Part shown: piece by piece, positions 38,282 to 48,056 of the stretch | Layout: the number at the start of each line of letters is the position of its first letter | Position numbering within the stretch: position 1 is the first letter of the stretch | Assembly: GCF_003056055.1 (NCBI RefSeq) | Contig: NZ_PYFP01000001.1 | Span: 1,116,001 to 1,180,000, forward strand | DNA: 64,000 bases | Direction of reading: 5' to 3' | Origin: Glaciimonas sp. PCH181 | GTDB lineage: Bacteria; Pseudomonadota; Gammaproteobacteria; Burkholderiales; Burkholderiaceae_D | Translations under genes and position numbers: made by a program | Notes under the pieces: model-generated | Told to the model about the DNA's origin: nothing | The model's input: only the letters and a program-made list of their open reading frames with translations | Database searches by the model: none

Positions 38282-39121
38282 TCAGCGTGGCCGCGACAAA
38301 AACTTGCTTAACGCCGCGACTATCTGAGGTTGCCCCAAATTCCTCGCCAAGAATCCGTCACATCCAGCCAACTGCGCCAGCGCTGGCTGATAGGTAAATG
38401 GTTCGTCTACCAAAAAGAACACGCTAATCCGGATTTCTCGATAGCGATCTTTTATTTTCTCGCAGAAAAAATACGGATCTAAATCAGGTAGCTGTGGATT
38501 GATTAATACAATCGAAATCGGCAACTGCATATATACCTCGGCCGCGCTGGTCGCATCGCCAACCCATTCCACGGGCACCAAATAATCCAACATGCTTAAG
38601 GCCAGATCGTCGCGAAAGGCTGGATTATGGTCGACTACCAAAATTCGGTCTGTCAGCGCCGGCTTGACCCGCATTTTCTCGTACACGCCGGGATCGGTCA
38701 GATCAAGATCGAGTCGCTCGCGGCGACGGCGTTCTGGCGATAACGTGCTGATAGCCGGTATGCGTGCATTTTTTGTTAGTGGCAACTGATTGCGATGTGC
38801 GATCAATGTATCCAACGCATCAAATAATTTCAGCCAGCGAATCGGCTTTTGTACGGCAAGATATGGCAGCGCTACGCGTGGCGTACCCACCAGCAATACG
38901 GGAAAGGCATCATCAGGCTGCAATTTATCCAGGCTCGCCAGCGCTTGCAGGTCCTCCGCGTTCACAATACAGATGTCCCACTGCTGCAAACTATTCTCAG
39001 ACAAGCGAAAATAGCGCACGCTACGGGTCAGCTCGACGGCGAAAGTCGCATCGAAAATATGTATTTCACGGGGAGAGAATCCCAAAAAGCGGACGGCAAT
39101 AGATCTGCTTTTAATTTGCAT
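38282..39121 (-). CDS. Degenerate response-regulator-like protein
   Basis: This 279-residue cytoplasmic protein appears to hold two receiver-like folds: a poorly recognisable one at about 1-110 and a clearer one at about 158-278 (L-V-V-D-H-N-P-A, then I-V-L-I-N-P-Q-L-P-D-L-D). The expected phospho-acceptor Asp is replaced by Asn208, the switch Ser/Thr is absent in F-F-L-V-D-E, and the conserved Lys is Arg260. It therefore cannot be phosphorylated in the normal way. A basic linker (R-R-R-R-E-R) lies between the folds. No output domain or kinase is adjacent. It is convergent with the VWA gene. Confidence 0.7.
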   Translation of the reverse strand: MQIKSRSIAVRFLGFSPREIHIFDATFAVELTRSVRYFRLSENSLQQWDICIVNAEDLQALASLDKLQPDDAFPVLLVGTPRVALPYLAVQKPIRWLKLFDALDTLIAHRNQLPLTKNARIPAISTLSPERRRRERLDLDLTDPGVYEKMRVKPALTDRILVVDHNPAFRDDLALSMLDYLVPVEWVGDATSAAEVYMQLPISIVLINPQLPDLDPYFFCEKIKDRYREIRISVFFLVDEPFTYQPALAQLAGCDGFLARNLGQPQIVAALSKFLSRPR

Positions 39122-39432
39122 AACGTTGTCCTGAATGGATGTCTAGGCTGCTTCATTTTAAGATTATCGCCTTAAAGTATTAATGAATCGCTATTTTTTG
39201 TCCTAATTTAAGCCGATAGAACCTTGAGGATATTGAAAATTATCACGATACCGTCATGTATATTCTTCTTCGGCAACTGTTTTTACCCGCAGACGCAGCC
39301 TATCCTGTAGTTCTGTCGCTTTTTTCATTAGAATGCGCACAGGCAGGTAATTCCGACATTTAAGATATTACTTGTTTTTTTATACTTAATTGTAAAAAAA
39401 CAAATACTCACATCGCACCCCAACTACATTGC
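39122..39432. other. Intergenic region upstream of parE
   Basis: These 311 AT-rich bases separate divergent genes. A perfect 11-bp inverted repeat, TTGTTTTTTTA/TAAAAAAACAA (39372-39403), lies 30 bases before the parE ATG. No clear -35/-10 pair or Shine-Dalgarno for parE was found. Confidence 0.55.
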
Positions 39433-41421
39433 ATGGCAACTAAAAAATCCCCGCTTCCCGATTATAGTGAATCATCCATTCGCGTCCTTAAGGGCCTGGA
39501 GCCTGTCAAGCAACGTCCTGGCATGTACACGCGTACCGAAAATCCGCTGCATATCATTCAAGAAGTGATCGATAACGCCTCTGATGAGGCGCTGGGCGGC
39601 TATTGCAAAAATATTCTGGTGACCTTAAATGTCGACGGCAGCGTCAGCGTTGAAGACGATGGTCGTGGTATTCCAGTCGGCCTGCACCCGGAAGAAAAAG
39701 TCCCCACCGTCGAGATCGTCTTTACGCGTCTGCACGCGGGCGGCAAATTCGACAAAGGCAGCGGCGGCGCTTATGCGTTTTCTGGCGGACTGCATGGCGT
39801 CGGCGTATCGGTCACCAATGCGCTCTCCACGCGGCTAGAAATTACGGTCTGGCGCGAAGGCGGCGTGCATCAATTAGCGTTTTCCGGTGGCGATGTCATC
39901 GAAAAACTCAAAACCCGGCCACAAACCCGCGACGACAAAAAAACCGGCACACGCGTCACAGCATGGCCAGATCCGAAATATTTCGATTCACCGGCCATTT
40001 CCCAGCCGGAATTGCAACGCCTGTTGCGCTCCAAGGCAGTTCTGCTGCCGGGCGTCAAAGTTACGCTGCTCAACGCTAAAACCAACGATAGCCAGACTTG
40101 GCAGTACGATCAGGGCCTGCGCGGTTATCTGATGGAATCGTTGGCGCAATCGTCCAGTTCCGAGCCGTTGATCCCCTTATTTGAGGGCGAACAATACGCC
40201 AACTCAGACACTGAAGGCTTTGCCGAAGGCGAAGGTGCGGCATGGGTCGTGGCATGGACCGAAGACGGCGGCATTGTGCGTGAATCGTATGTCAATCTGA
40301 TCCCGACCTCGGCCGGCGGAACTCATGAATCAGGGCTGCGCGAAGGCTTGTTCGGCGCAGTCAAAAATTTCGTTGACATGCATTCGTTGCTGCCAAAAGG
40401 CGTCAAGCTATTGCCTGAGGATGTCTTTGCCCGCGTATCGTTTGTGTTATCGGCAAAAGTGCTCGATCCACAGTTTCAGGGCCAGATTAAGGAACGCCTG
40501 AACTCACGCGACGCGGTACGATTGATATCCACCTACACCAAACCCGCGCTGGAATTATGGCTGAATCATCACGTCGAGTACGGCAAAAAGCTGGCCGAAC
40601 TGGTCATCAAGCAAGCACAAAATCGTCTGCGCTCAACCCAAAAAGTTGAAAAGAAAAAGACTTCAGGTATCGCTGTCTTGCCGGGCAAACTGACCGACTG
40701 CGAATCCAGCGATATCAAGCGTAATGAGCTATTTCTGGTCGAAGGGGATTCTGCTGGGGGTTCCGCCAAAATGGGCCGCGACAAAGAGTTTCAAGCCATT
40801 CTGCCACTGCGTGGAAAAGTCTTGAACTCGTGGGAAACCGAACGCGACCGTCTGTTTGCCAACAATGAAATCCACGATATGGCGGTTGCCATCGGGATTG
40901 ATCCGCACAGCAAAAATGACACCATCGATTTCAGCACCCTGCGCTATGGCAAAATCTGTATTTTGTCGGATGCGGACGTGGACGGCTCGCATATCCAGGT
41001 ATTGTTGCTAACGCTGTTCTTCCGTCATTTTCCGCAATTGATTGATCGCGGCCATATCTGTGTTGCGCGGCCGCCATTGTTCCGCGTCGATGCGCCAGCC
41101 CGCGGCAAAAAGCCTGCTCAGAAAATCTATGCACTGGATAACGGCGAACTGACCGCAATTGAAGACAAACTGCGTAAAGACGGCGTAAAAGATGGCAGCT
41201 GGACCATCTCGCGCTTTAAAGGTCTGGGTGAAATGAATGCTGAACAATTGTGGGAAACCACGATGAACCCGGATACACGACGCCTATTGCCGATATCGCT
41301 AGGCGCATTCGATCTGGAAGCCTCGGAAAGCCGCTTCAACATGCTGATGGGAAAAGGCGAAGCATCTGCCCGTCGTGCATGGATTGAAGAACACGGCAAC
41401 GAAGCCGAGGCTGATATCTGA
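39433..41421 (+). CDS. parE: DNA topoisomerase IV subunit B
   Basis: ParE is the ATPase subunit of topoisomerase IV, which unlinks daughter chromosomes. The 662-residue protein has the GHKL motifs E-V-I-D-N-A-S-D-E-A, D-D-G-R-G-I-P and G-L-H-G-V-G, and a TOPRIM domain with L-V-E-G-D-S-A-G-G-S-A-K and D-A-D-V-D-G-S-H-I. No Shine-Dalgarno is visible before the ATG. The stop overlaps the next start by one base (TGATG), coupling it to the lytic transglycosylase gene and then to parC. Confidence 0.97.
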   Translation: MATKKSPLPDYSESSIRVLKGLEPVKQRPGMYTRTENPLHIIQEVIDNASDEALGGYCKNILVTLNVDGSVSVEDDGRGIPVGLHPEEKVPTVEIVFTRLHAGGKFDKGSGGAYAFSGGLHGVGVSVTNALSTRLEITVWREGGVHQLAFSGGDVIEKLKTRPQTRDDKKTGTRVTAWPDPKYFDSPAISQPELQRLLRSKAVLLPGVKVTLLNAKTNDSQTWQYDQGLRGYLMESLAQSSSSEPLIPLFEGEQYANSDTEGFAEGEGAAWVVAWTEDGGIVRESYVNLIPTSAGGTHESGLREGLFGAVKNFVDMHSLLPKGVKLLPEDVFARVSFVLSAKVLDPQFQGQIKERLNSRDAVRLISTYTKPALELWLNHHVEYGKKLAELVIKQAQNRLRSTQKVEKKKTSGIAVLPGKLTDCESSDIKRNELFLVEGDSAGGSAKMGRDKEFQAILPLRGKVLNSWETERDRLFANNEIHDMAVAIGIDPHSKNDTIDFSTLRYGKICILSDADVDGSHIQVLLLTLFFRHFPQLIDRGHICVARPPLFRVDAPARGKKPAQKIYALDNGELTAIEDKLRKDGVKDGSWTISRFKGLGEMNAEQLWETTMNPDTRRLLPISLGAFDLEASESRFNMLMGKGEASARRAWIEEHGNEAEADI

Positions 41422-42290
41422 TGAAACATTCGGCACGCCCGCGTAGCATGTTCCCTGCCCTGATCTCACTAACGTTCGCGTTTGCATCAGTACTGGTAAC
41501 AATGAACGCGCGTGCCGATATTTATGGTTATATCGACGAACAAGGCGCAGGACATTTTGCGATTGAAAAACTGACGCCGCGCTATCAGCTTTTTATGCGC
41601 GGCAATGCGACATTTGACTCATCAAATTTTCTACCGCGTTCGGGTCAGGCGCCGGTTGCGCCTGATCCCAATTTCGCCAAAACGCCGCTGTATCATTACC
41701 TGTCGCAACATCCCGGCCTGAAAAAATATGAAGTATTTGTGAATCAGGCAGCGAAAGAATTTGCGCTTGAACCGGCGTTATTAAAAGCCATCATGGCGGC
41801 CGAATCGGGCTTTAATCCGGCGGCAGTGTCGCCCAAAGGCGCGGTCGGACTTATGCAAATCATGCCCGACACCGCTGAGCGTTACGGTGTCACGAGCGAC
41901 AAAAAAAAGACGGTGCAACAAAAGCTGACCGATCCCCGTACCAATATTCGGCTCGGTGCACATTATCTGCGAGATTTGCTGCGGCTCTTTCCGCTTAAAC
42001 AGGATTTGGTGATTGCCTCTTACAATGCTGGCGAAAACGCGATAAAAAAATATAATAACCAGATTCCCCCATTTCCTGAAACACGTAATTATGTGCAAGT
42101 CGTCGCGCAGTTCTATCAAATATATAAGCCTGCCCTCAGTAAAATAGCCCAGTTAGGGACGACTGAAACGACCGACGAACTACCGAATACCAACACCAGT
42201 GACACTGAAAGCAGCGCGCGGGCTCGCATCCATTTGGTCATTCCCGGGCGACATGCGCTGACGGACAGCATCCCCTCCATCATTGAATAA
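41421..42290 (+). CDS. Secreted lytic transglycosylase (SLT domain)
   Basis: This 289-residue protein has a signal peptide (about 1-32), a short DUF4124-like stretch (D-I-Y-G-Y-I-D-E-Q-G) and a C-terminal SLT domain from about 103. The catalytic Glu128 lies in A-A-E-S-G-F-N-P, followed by G-L-M-Q-I-M-P and A-S-Y-N-A-G-E-N-A. It should cleave peptidoglycan glycan chains in the periplasm. The gene sits between parE and parC with one-base coupling to parE, an arrangement seen in Burkholderiales. Confidence 0.94.
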   Translation: MKHSARPRSMFPALISLTFAFASVLVTMNARADIYGYIDEQGAGHFAIEKLTPRYQLFMRGNATFDSSNFLPRSGQAPVAPDPNFAKTPLYHYLSQHPGLKKYEVFVNQAAKEFALEPALLKAIMAAESGFNPAAVSPKGAVGLMQIMPDTAERYGVTSDKKKTVQQKLTDPRTNIRLGAHYLRDLLRLFPLKQDLVIASYNAGENAIKKYNNQIPPFPETRNYVQVVAQFYQIYKPALSKIAQLGTTETTDELPNTNTSDTESSARARIHLVIPGRHALTDSIPSIIE

Positions 42291-42315
42291 ACCAAGAATA
42301 AGCCTCTGAACCTTC

Positions 42316-44634
42316 ATGACTGAACAAAACGATCTGTTTGACCTGCCGCCACCTGATGGCGAACCTAATGAATCACTCACCCTTGCCACCTTCGCAGAAC
42401 GCGCCTATCTGGATTACGCCATTTCGGTAGTCAAAGGCCGTGCTTTGCCGGACGTGTCTGACGGCCAGAAACCCGTGCAACGCCGCATCCTGTTTGCGAT
42501 GAATGAGTTGGGTCTGAACGCCAATGCCAAACCGCGTAAATCTGCGGCGGTAGTCGGGGACGTTCTGGGTAAATTGCATCCTCACGGTGATCAATCGGTC
42601 TACGACGCACTGGTCCGGATGGCGCAGGATTTCTCGCTGCGTTACCCGTTGATCGATGGTCAGGGTAACTTCGGTTCACGCGATGGCGATGGCGCGGCGG
42701 CGATGCGTTATACCGAGGCACGCCTGACCCCGATTGCCAGATTACTGCTGGATGAAATCGACATGGGCACCGTCGATTTTCAGCCGAATTACGACGGTTC
42801 GACCGAAGAACCGAAACTGCTGCCGGGACGGCTACCGTTTGTATTATTGAACGGCGCATCCGGTATCGCGGTGGGTCTGGCGACTGAAATTCCATCGCAT
42901 AATTTGACCGAGGTCGCCAAGGCGACGGTGGCGTTGATTCGTAACCCGAACTTAACCCACGCCGAATTGATGGAAATCATTCCCGGGCCCGACTTCCCCG
43001 GCGGTGGGCAAATCATCAGTTCCGCAGCTGCGATTTCCGATATGTACGAAATCGGTCGCGGTAGCCTGAAAGTCCGGGCTTGCTGGAAGATTGAAGAACT
43101 GGCACGCGGTCAGTGGCAAGCCGTGGTCACAGAATTACCGCCGAATACTTCTTCGCAAAAAGTGCTGGAAGAAATTGAAGAGATCACCAATCCGAAAATC
43201 AAGCTTGGCAAAAAATCGCTGACGCCGGATCAACTGGCCCTGAAACAAACCATTTTGTCGGTACTCGATGCCGTGCGTGACGAATCTGGTCGCGACGCGC
43301 CAGTGCGTCTTGTGTTCGAGCCGAAATCAAAAAATCTCGACCAGACTGAATTTACCAACATGCTGCTGGCGCATACGTCGCTTGAGAGCAGCGCCTCAAT
43401 CAATCTGGTAATGATCGGTGGCGATGGCCGTCCGCGCCAAAAAGGACTGGGCATGATTCTGCGCGAGTGGATTCAGTTCCGCTTTGCCACCATCACGCGC
43501 CGTTCAAAATTCAAGCTGCAAAAGGTGGAAGACCGTATCCATATTCTGGAAGGCCGCGAAGCGATCCTGCTGAATATCGATAAAGTCATCAAAATCATTC
43601 GTGAATCGGATGAGCCAAAACCGGCGTTGATGGACGCATTCAAACTGTCTGACCGCCAGGCGGAAGACATTCTTGAAATCCGTTTGCGTCAGTTAGCGCG
43701 ACTTGAAACCATCAAAATTCAGCAAGAGCTGGCGACGTTGCGGGACGAAAAGAAGGGCCTGCAAGACCTGCTTGAAAATCCAGCTTCCATGAAAAAATTG
43801 GTCATCAAGGAAATCGAAGCCGATCAAAAGCAGTTTGGCGACGCACGACGCACCTTGATTGAAGCCGCAGAAAAAGCCGTAGTAGAAACCAAAGTCATCG
43901 ACGAAGCCGTGACCGTCATCGTGTCGCAAAAAGGCTGGGTTCGCACGCGTGGCGGGCATGGTCAGGATGCTGCACAATTCACGTTCAAGGCTGGCGACGC
44001 GCTCTATGGCGCATTTGAATGTCGCACCGTAGACAACTTGCTAGTGTTCGGCTCGAACGGTCGGATTTATTCAGTCTCGGTCGCAGCGCTGCCCAACGCT
44101 CGCGGAGATGGCATTCCAATCACGACGCTGATTGACCTCGCCAACGGCAGCAGCATCTTGCATTACTTCGCTGGCGCGGCTGATATCACGCTATTGTTAG
44201 CCTCGTCGGGCGGCTATGGCTTCACGGCGAAAGTGGGCGATATGCTGAGCCGGGTAAAGGCTGGCAAGGCTTACATTACGTTGGAGGATGGCGATCAGTC
44301 ACTGCTGCCTCGCCCTATCGGGGCCAACGTCAGCGCCATCGCTTGTTTATCCGAAAAAGGCCGGTTGCTGGTCTTCGGTCTGGACGAGTGCAAAATGTTG
44401 ACCAACGGCGGTCGCGGCGTAATTCTGATGGAATTGGAAAATACCGAAAAACTGCTGGCAGCACAACCAATCAGCCAACGCGGCGTCCTGGTTTCTGGCA
44501 CAGGTCGCGGTGGCAAAGCGCAAGACGTACCACTATCGGCGAATGGTTTAATGCCACATATCGGCAAACGCGCACGTAAAGGTAAATTACTGGAATCGAA
44601 GTTGAAGCCATTGACGTTAACGCCGCAAGGCTAA
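42316..44634 (+). CDS. parC: DNA topoisomerase IV subunit A
   Basis: ParC cuts and rejoins DNA in topoisomerase IV. The 772-residue protein has the breakage-rejoining domain with the active-site Tyr132 in M-R-Y-T-E and a C-terminal beta-pinwheel from about 500. The quinolone region reads [10 protein letters not shown], so the position equal to E. coli Ser80 is Gln93 and Glu84 is Asp97. It follows the lytic transglycosylase gene by 25 bases. The C-terminal domain lacks the GyrA box, supporting ParC rather than GyrA. Confidence 0.96.
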   Translation: MTEQNDLFDLPPPDGEPNESLTLATFAERAYLDYAISVVKGRALPDVSDGQKPVQRRILFAMNELGLNANAKPRKSAAVVGDVLGKLHPHGDQSVYDALVRMAQDFSLRYPLIDGQGNFGSRDGDGAAAMRYTEARLTPIARLLLDEIDMGTVDFQPNYDGSTEEPKLLPGRLPFVLLNGASGIAVGLATEIPSHNLTEVAKATVALIRNPNLTHAELMEIIPGPDFPGGGQIISSAAAISDMYEIGRGSLKVRACWKIEELARGQWQAVVTELPPNTSSQKVLEEIEEITNPKIKLGKKSLTPDQLALKQTILSVLDAVRDESGRDAPVRLVFEPKSKNLDQTEFTNMLLAHTSLESSASINLVMIGGDGRPRQKGLGMILREWIQFRFATITRRSKFKLQKVEDRIHILEGREAILLNIDKVIKIIRESDEPKPALMDAFKLSDRQAEDILEIRLRQLARLETIKIQQELATLRDEKKGLQDLLENPASMKKLVIKEIEADQKQFGDARRTLIEAAEKAVVETKVIDEAVTVIVSQKGWVRTRGGHGQDAAQFTFKAGDALYGAFECRTVDNLLVFGSNGRIYSVSVAALPNARGDGIPITTLIDLANGSSILHYFAGAADITLLLASSGGYGFTAKVGDMLSRVKAGKAYITLEDGDQSLLPRPIGANVSAIACLSEKGRLLVFGLDECKMLTNGGRGVILMELENTEKLLAAQPISQRGVLVSGTGRGGKAQDVPLSANGLMPHIGKRARKGKLLESKLKPLTLTPQG

Positions 44635-44679
44635 TCGATGCCAGCAATCTACATCAAACACTTTAAAAAGAGGAATGGT

Positions 44680-45042
44680 TTGCGACATAACATGGTTTTA
44701 GTGCCGATCGCCTTATTCACCTTGATACTTTCAGGTTGCGCAACCTGGAAGCATCCGTATAAAGGTGAAAGCGATTTCTACCGCGACAAATTATCGTGCG
44801 AAAAACAAGCGGCGCAAATCTATCCGATGGTGATCGTTAATCAGCTTAATCCCGGCTATCAAACGCCTGCCAATACGGTCTGCCGAAAAGTGGGTGACGA
44901 TAATGATAGCCGCGTGATCTGCAACACCTCGCCGGGGTTATATGTGCCGCCGTCCTACTCGCAAAATGATGCGAATGAATCGCAGAGAAAAGCGGCTGTA
45001 AATTCTTGTCTTAAGGCTGGCGACTGGCGCTTGGAATACTGA
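44680..45042 (+). CDS. Small predicted lipoprotein
   Basis: This protein has about 120 residues, with a short hydrophobic leader ending in the lipobox L-S-G-C, then a mature part with four more cysteines that may form disulfides. No known family is recognised. A TTG at 44680 is preferred as start because AGAGG lies six bases before it and gives a normal lipoprotein signal. An ATG at 44638, three bases after the parC stop and with a weaker AAGG, is also possible. It is in the parE-SLT-parC row and ends at a terminator. Confidence 0.7.
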   Translation: MRHNMVLVPIALFTLILSGCATWKHPYKGESDFYRDKLSCEKQAAQIYPMVIVNQLNPGYQTPANTVCRKVGDDNDSRVICNTSPGLYVPPSYSQNDANESQRKAAVNSCLKAGDWRLEY

Positions 45043-45064
45043 TAATCGGAAGATTGTAGAACGT

Positions 45065-45097
45065 AAAAAAGGGAGGCTGCTAGTCTCCCTTTTTTTC
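45065..45097 (+). terminator. Rho-independent terminator after the parE-parC row
   Basis: AAAAAAGGGAG and CTCCCTTTTTTT enclose a nine-base loop. The long T-run on the plus strand and A-run on the other side let it work in both directions. Confidence 0.9.
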
Positions 45098-45203
45098 GTC
45101 TGGCGCATTGCTCTGTTGGTCTGAGCAATGTCTGAGCATTTATGCAATCGATTCAGAAGTTGATTGATTTTTCGTCCATCAGTGTCTGAATCGAGGTTAC
45201 AGA

Positions 45204-46397
45204 TTACAAGCTAGCGTTAATCAACTTGCCCAAAATCTCAACCCCTTCGCGAATTTTTGCTGGGGGCACTGTCACAAAACTCAGGCGTAATGTATTCGAT
45301 TGCGGCGTATTGGCAAAAAACGGTGCCCCGGGCACAAAAGCAACATGCTGCTTGATAGCTTGTTCCAGCAATTTCGCGCTGTCCATATGCGCAGGTAAAG
45401 TTACCCAAATAAACATCCCGCCCTCAGGCTTGGTCCAGGTAACGCTGCTTGGGAAATAAGTTTCCAATGCAGCCAACATAGCGTCACATTGATCCGAATA
45501 CAGTTTCCGAATTGTCGGAATATGCGTGTCCAGAAAACCGTCTTTAATCGCTTCGTGCACCACCATTTGCGTCAATTGCGCAGTATGTAAATCCGTAGCC
45601 TGCTTCGCTTGTTCCATCTTATCGATCAATATACGTGGCGCGACCACGTAACCAAGGCGAATCCCCGGCGTTAATACTTTGGAGAACGAACCCATATAAA
45701 TCACGCCATCCGGATTCATATTCAGCATCTTCGGTAACGGTGCACTACGGTAACTTAGCGCACCATACGGATCGTCTTCAATCAGCGGTATATGCATCTG
45801 CGCACAAATATCGACCAAAGCCTGACGACGTTCCACTGACATGGTGCGGCCAGTTGGATTTTGGAAATTTGGCAGCGAATATAACAACCGTGCATCCTTA
45901 CCAAGCGTCGCCACTTCGGCAGGAATCAAGCCGCCCTCATCGGTCGGCAGTGAAACAAAATCAGGGCCATATAACGAGAAAGCCTGTAACGCTCCTAGAT
46001 AGCTAGGGGTTTCGACCAATACTTTACTACCTTCATCAATCAGCACTTTTCCCAGCAAATCCAAGCCTTGCTGCGAGCCTGAAACCATCAACACCTGATC
46101 CATCGAAATGGTCGAGCCGTTCACGGACAAGGAATTAGCAACCCATTCGCGCAACGGACCATAGCCGTCGGTCGGGCCGTATTGCAACGCAATCTTGCCC
46201 TGCTGCGACAATACCTTGTCGAACGCCGCTTTCATGTGCTCTACAGGGAAAGTAGCAGGCGAAGGCAAGCCTCCGGCAAAAGAGATCACCTCAGGCCGCA
46301 TGGTCACTTTAAGAATTTCGCGAATGGCGGAACCCTGTAGTTTTTGTGCGCGTTGCGAAAAATGCCACTGAAGTGGATTTGGATTCTCAATTTTCAT
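45204..46397 (-). CDS. PLP-dependent aminotransferase, class I/II fold
   Basis: This 397-residue fold-type I enzyme resembles the 2-aminoadipate (LysN-like) and aromatic aminotransferases. It has F-A-G-G-L-P-S-P near 40, the N-P-T-G-R motif, E-D-D-P-Y with the PLP-ring Asp, and the Schiff-base Lys in S-F-S-K-V-L-T-P-G-I-R-L-G. It is a stand-alone enzyme without a DNA-binding domain. ridA lies 87 bases upstream on the same strand, which makes sense because RidA hydrolyses reactive imines from PLP enzymes. The substrate is not known. Confidence 0.88.
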   Translation of the reverse strand: MKIENPNPLQWHFSQRAQKLQGSAIREILKVTMRPEVISFAGGLPSPATFPVEHMKAAFDKVLSQQGKIALQYGPTDGYGPLREWVANSLSVNGSTISMDQVLMVSGSQQGLDLLGKVLIDEGSKVLVETPSYLGALQAFSLYGPDFVSLPTDEGGLIPAEVATLGKDARLLYSLPNFQNPTGRTMSVERRQALVDICAQMHIPLIEDDPYGALSYRSAPLPKMLNMNPDGVIYMGSFSKVLTPGIRLGYVVAPRILIDKMEQAKQATDLHTAQLTQMVVHEAIKDGFLDTHIPTIRKLYSDQCDAMLAALETYFPSSVTWTKPEGGMFIWVTLPAHMDSAKLLEQAIKQHVAFVPGAPFFANTPQSNTLRLSFVTVPPAKIREGVEILGKLINASL

Positions 46398-46484
46398 TGC
46401 TACTCTCTTTTATCTGAAACGGATAATTGCGGCGTTGACCACAACAGGTGGCTGTCGCCACAATCATAAAAAACTTAACGAAAC

Positions 46485-46943
46485 TTAATCGATTTCTGCA
46501 ATTAATTCGATTTCGACACACGCGCCTAGCGGAATCTGAGCAACCCCAAATGCTGAACGCGCATGTTTGCCTTGGTCACTGAAGACCTCAGCGATCAACT
46601 CGGACGCACCGTTGGTCACCAGATGTTGCTCTGTAAAGTCGCCGGTTGAGTTGACCAGACTCATCAACTTAACGATGCGCTTAACCCGTGTCAGGTCACC
46701 GCCGCAAGCCGCCTCCAACGTAGCGATCAATTCGATCGCGATGCCGCGGGCTGCTTCTTTGCCTTCTTCAGTACTGATATTTTTACCCAACTGGCCAACC
46801 CAAACCTTGCCATCTTTTTTAGCCAGATGGCCTGACAAGAAAACATTATTTCCGCTTTGGACGTACATGACATAAGCCGCTGCAGGCGTTGCAACCGACG
46901 GCAACGTGATATTCAGGGCTTTCAGTTTTTCGTAAACAGACAT
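46485..46943 (-). CDS. RidA-family imine/enamine deaminase
   Basis: This 152-residue YjgF/YER057c/UK114 protein has the family pattern S-G-H-L-A near 35 and a late R-S-A-F-G-V-A-Q-I-P-L-G-A-C-V-E-I-E, which holds the Arg used for substrate binding. RidA proteins turn reactive enamines and imines from PLP enzymes into ketoacids and ammonia. The ATG at 46943 has GGAG about eight bases upstream; the in-frame TTG at 46955 overlaps that site. The PLP aminotransferase follows on the same strand. Confidence 0.9.
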   Translation of the reverse strand: MSVYEKLKALNITLPSVATPAAAYVMYVQSGNNVFLSGHLAKKDGKVWVGQLGKNISTEEGKEAARGIAIELIATLEAACGGDLTRVKRIVKLMSLVNSTGDFTEQHLVTNGASELIAEVFSDQGKHARSAFGVAQIPLGACVEIELIAEID

Positions 46944-47095
46944 CTGATACTCCAAGTATAAATGGATAAAAATACAACAATTGTCGGCATTCCGACAGCG
47001 AAGCGGTGATTATCTCAAATCTACCCCTGCTGTGCGGGAAAAACCTGTTTAGTGCGGATAGTCTTGAAAATAATCTTGAGAAATTTGTGCGGATG

Positions 47096-47977
47096 CTACG
47101 CAGGTTGCCGTCGTACGGCCATTTGACGACCGACTGCTACCACCGCGATTACCGCCACAGCAAATAGCAGATTCGTCGTATCCAGCACCTCATCCAGAAT
47201 CAGTGCCGCACCTAATAATGTCATAAAAGGCTGCAGCAACTGCACCTGCCCAACCCGCGCAATACCGCCGAGAGCCAGCCCTTTGTACCAAAAGAAAAAA
47301 CCGATAAACATCGAAAACAGTGACACGTAAGCAAATCCCAGCCATGCTTTAGGCGAGGCGCTGACACCGTATTGCCAGCCCAGCCAGATTGTTAATGGCA
47401 ACAATATTGGCAGGGACAGCACCAAAGCCCAGCAAATGACCTGTTGTCCTCCCATCGTCTGAGACAACCTACCACCTTCGGCATAGCCCATTGCAGCGGC
47501 GATGACCGCCGCAAACAGGGCCACATCCGCCCAATGGAAACTACCACCACCCTGCCGCAAGGCAAACCAGACGACGATCCCGCTACCAAACAGCGCTGCC
47601 AGCCAAAATCCCGCAGAAGGACGCTCGCCGAAGCGCAACGCGCCAAACAACGCCGTCGCCAACGGTAATATACCCAACACAATCGCCCCGTGCGCAGCCG
47701 GAACATAGCGCATTGCCACAGAAGAAAATAACGGAAAACCGACTACTACTCCAAGCGACGTCACCAGCAAGCTTTTCCATTGCGGTATTGTGGGCCTCAC
47801 CGCCTTGGTCTGCCACAACAGCACGATAGCGCACAAAGCCGCGACTACAGCGCGTCCAAAGGCAACAAACACTGGATTAAGCTCAGCCACTGCCAATCTT
47901 GTGAACGGCAAAGTGAGGCTGAAGATCGCTACGCCGACCAGACCCAGCCACATGCCTTTTGATTCGTTTGTCATCAC
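47096..47977 (-). CDS. EamA-family drug/metabolite transporter
   Basis: This 293-residue inner-membrane protein has ten predicted helices in two EamA repeats, with W-L-G-L-V-G-V-A-I-F-S-L-T-L-P at the start. EamA exporters often move amino acids or their analogues out of the cell. It lies upstream of ridA and the aminotransferase on the same strand, with a gap of about 150 bases, and could be part of the same response. The substrate is unknown. Confidence 0.88.
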   Translation of the reverse strand: MMTNESKGMWLGLVGVAIFSLTLPFTRLAVAELNPVFVAFGRAVVAALCAIVLLWQTKAVRPTIPQWKSLLVTSLGVVVGFPLFSSVAMRYVPAAHGAIVLGILPLATALFGALRFGERPSAGFWLAALFGSGIVVWFALRQGGGSFHWADVALFAAVIAAAMGYAEGGRLSQTMGGQQVICWALVLSLPILLPLTIWLGWQYGVSASPKAWLGFAYVSLFSMFIGFFFWYKGLALGGIARVGQVQLLQPFMTLLGAALILDEVLDTTNLLFAVAVIAVVAVGRQMAVRRQPA

Positions 47978-48056
47978 AGATACGCTTTCTTCACAACCGG
48001 CAACTCGATCTATTTACAGTGAGACTGAATACACCGCCACGCTAACTATTTCGCTT

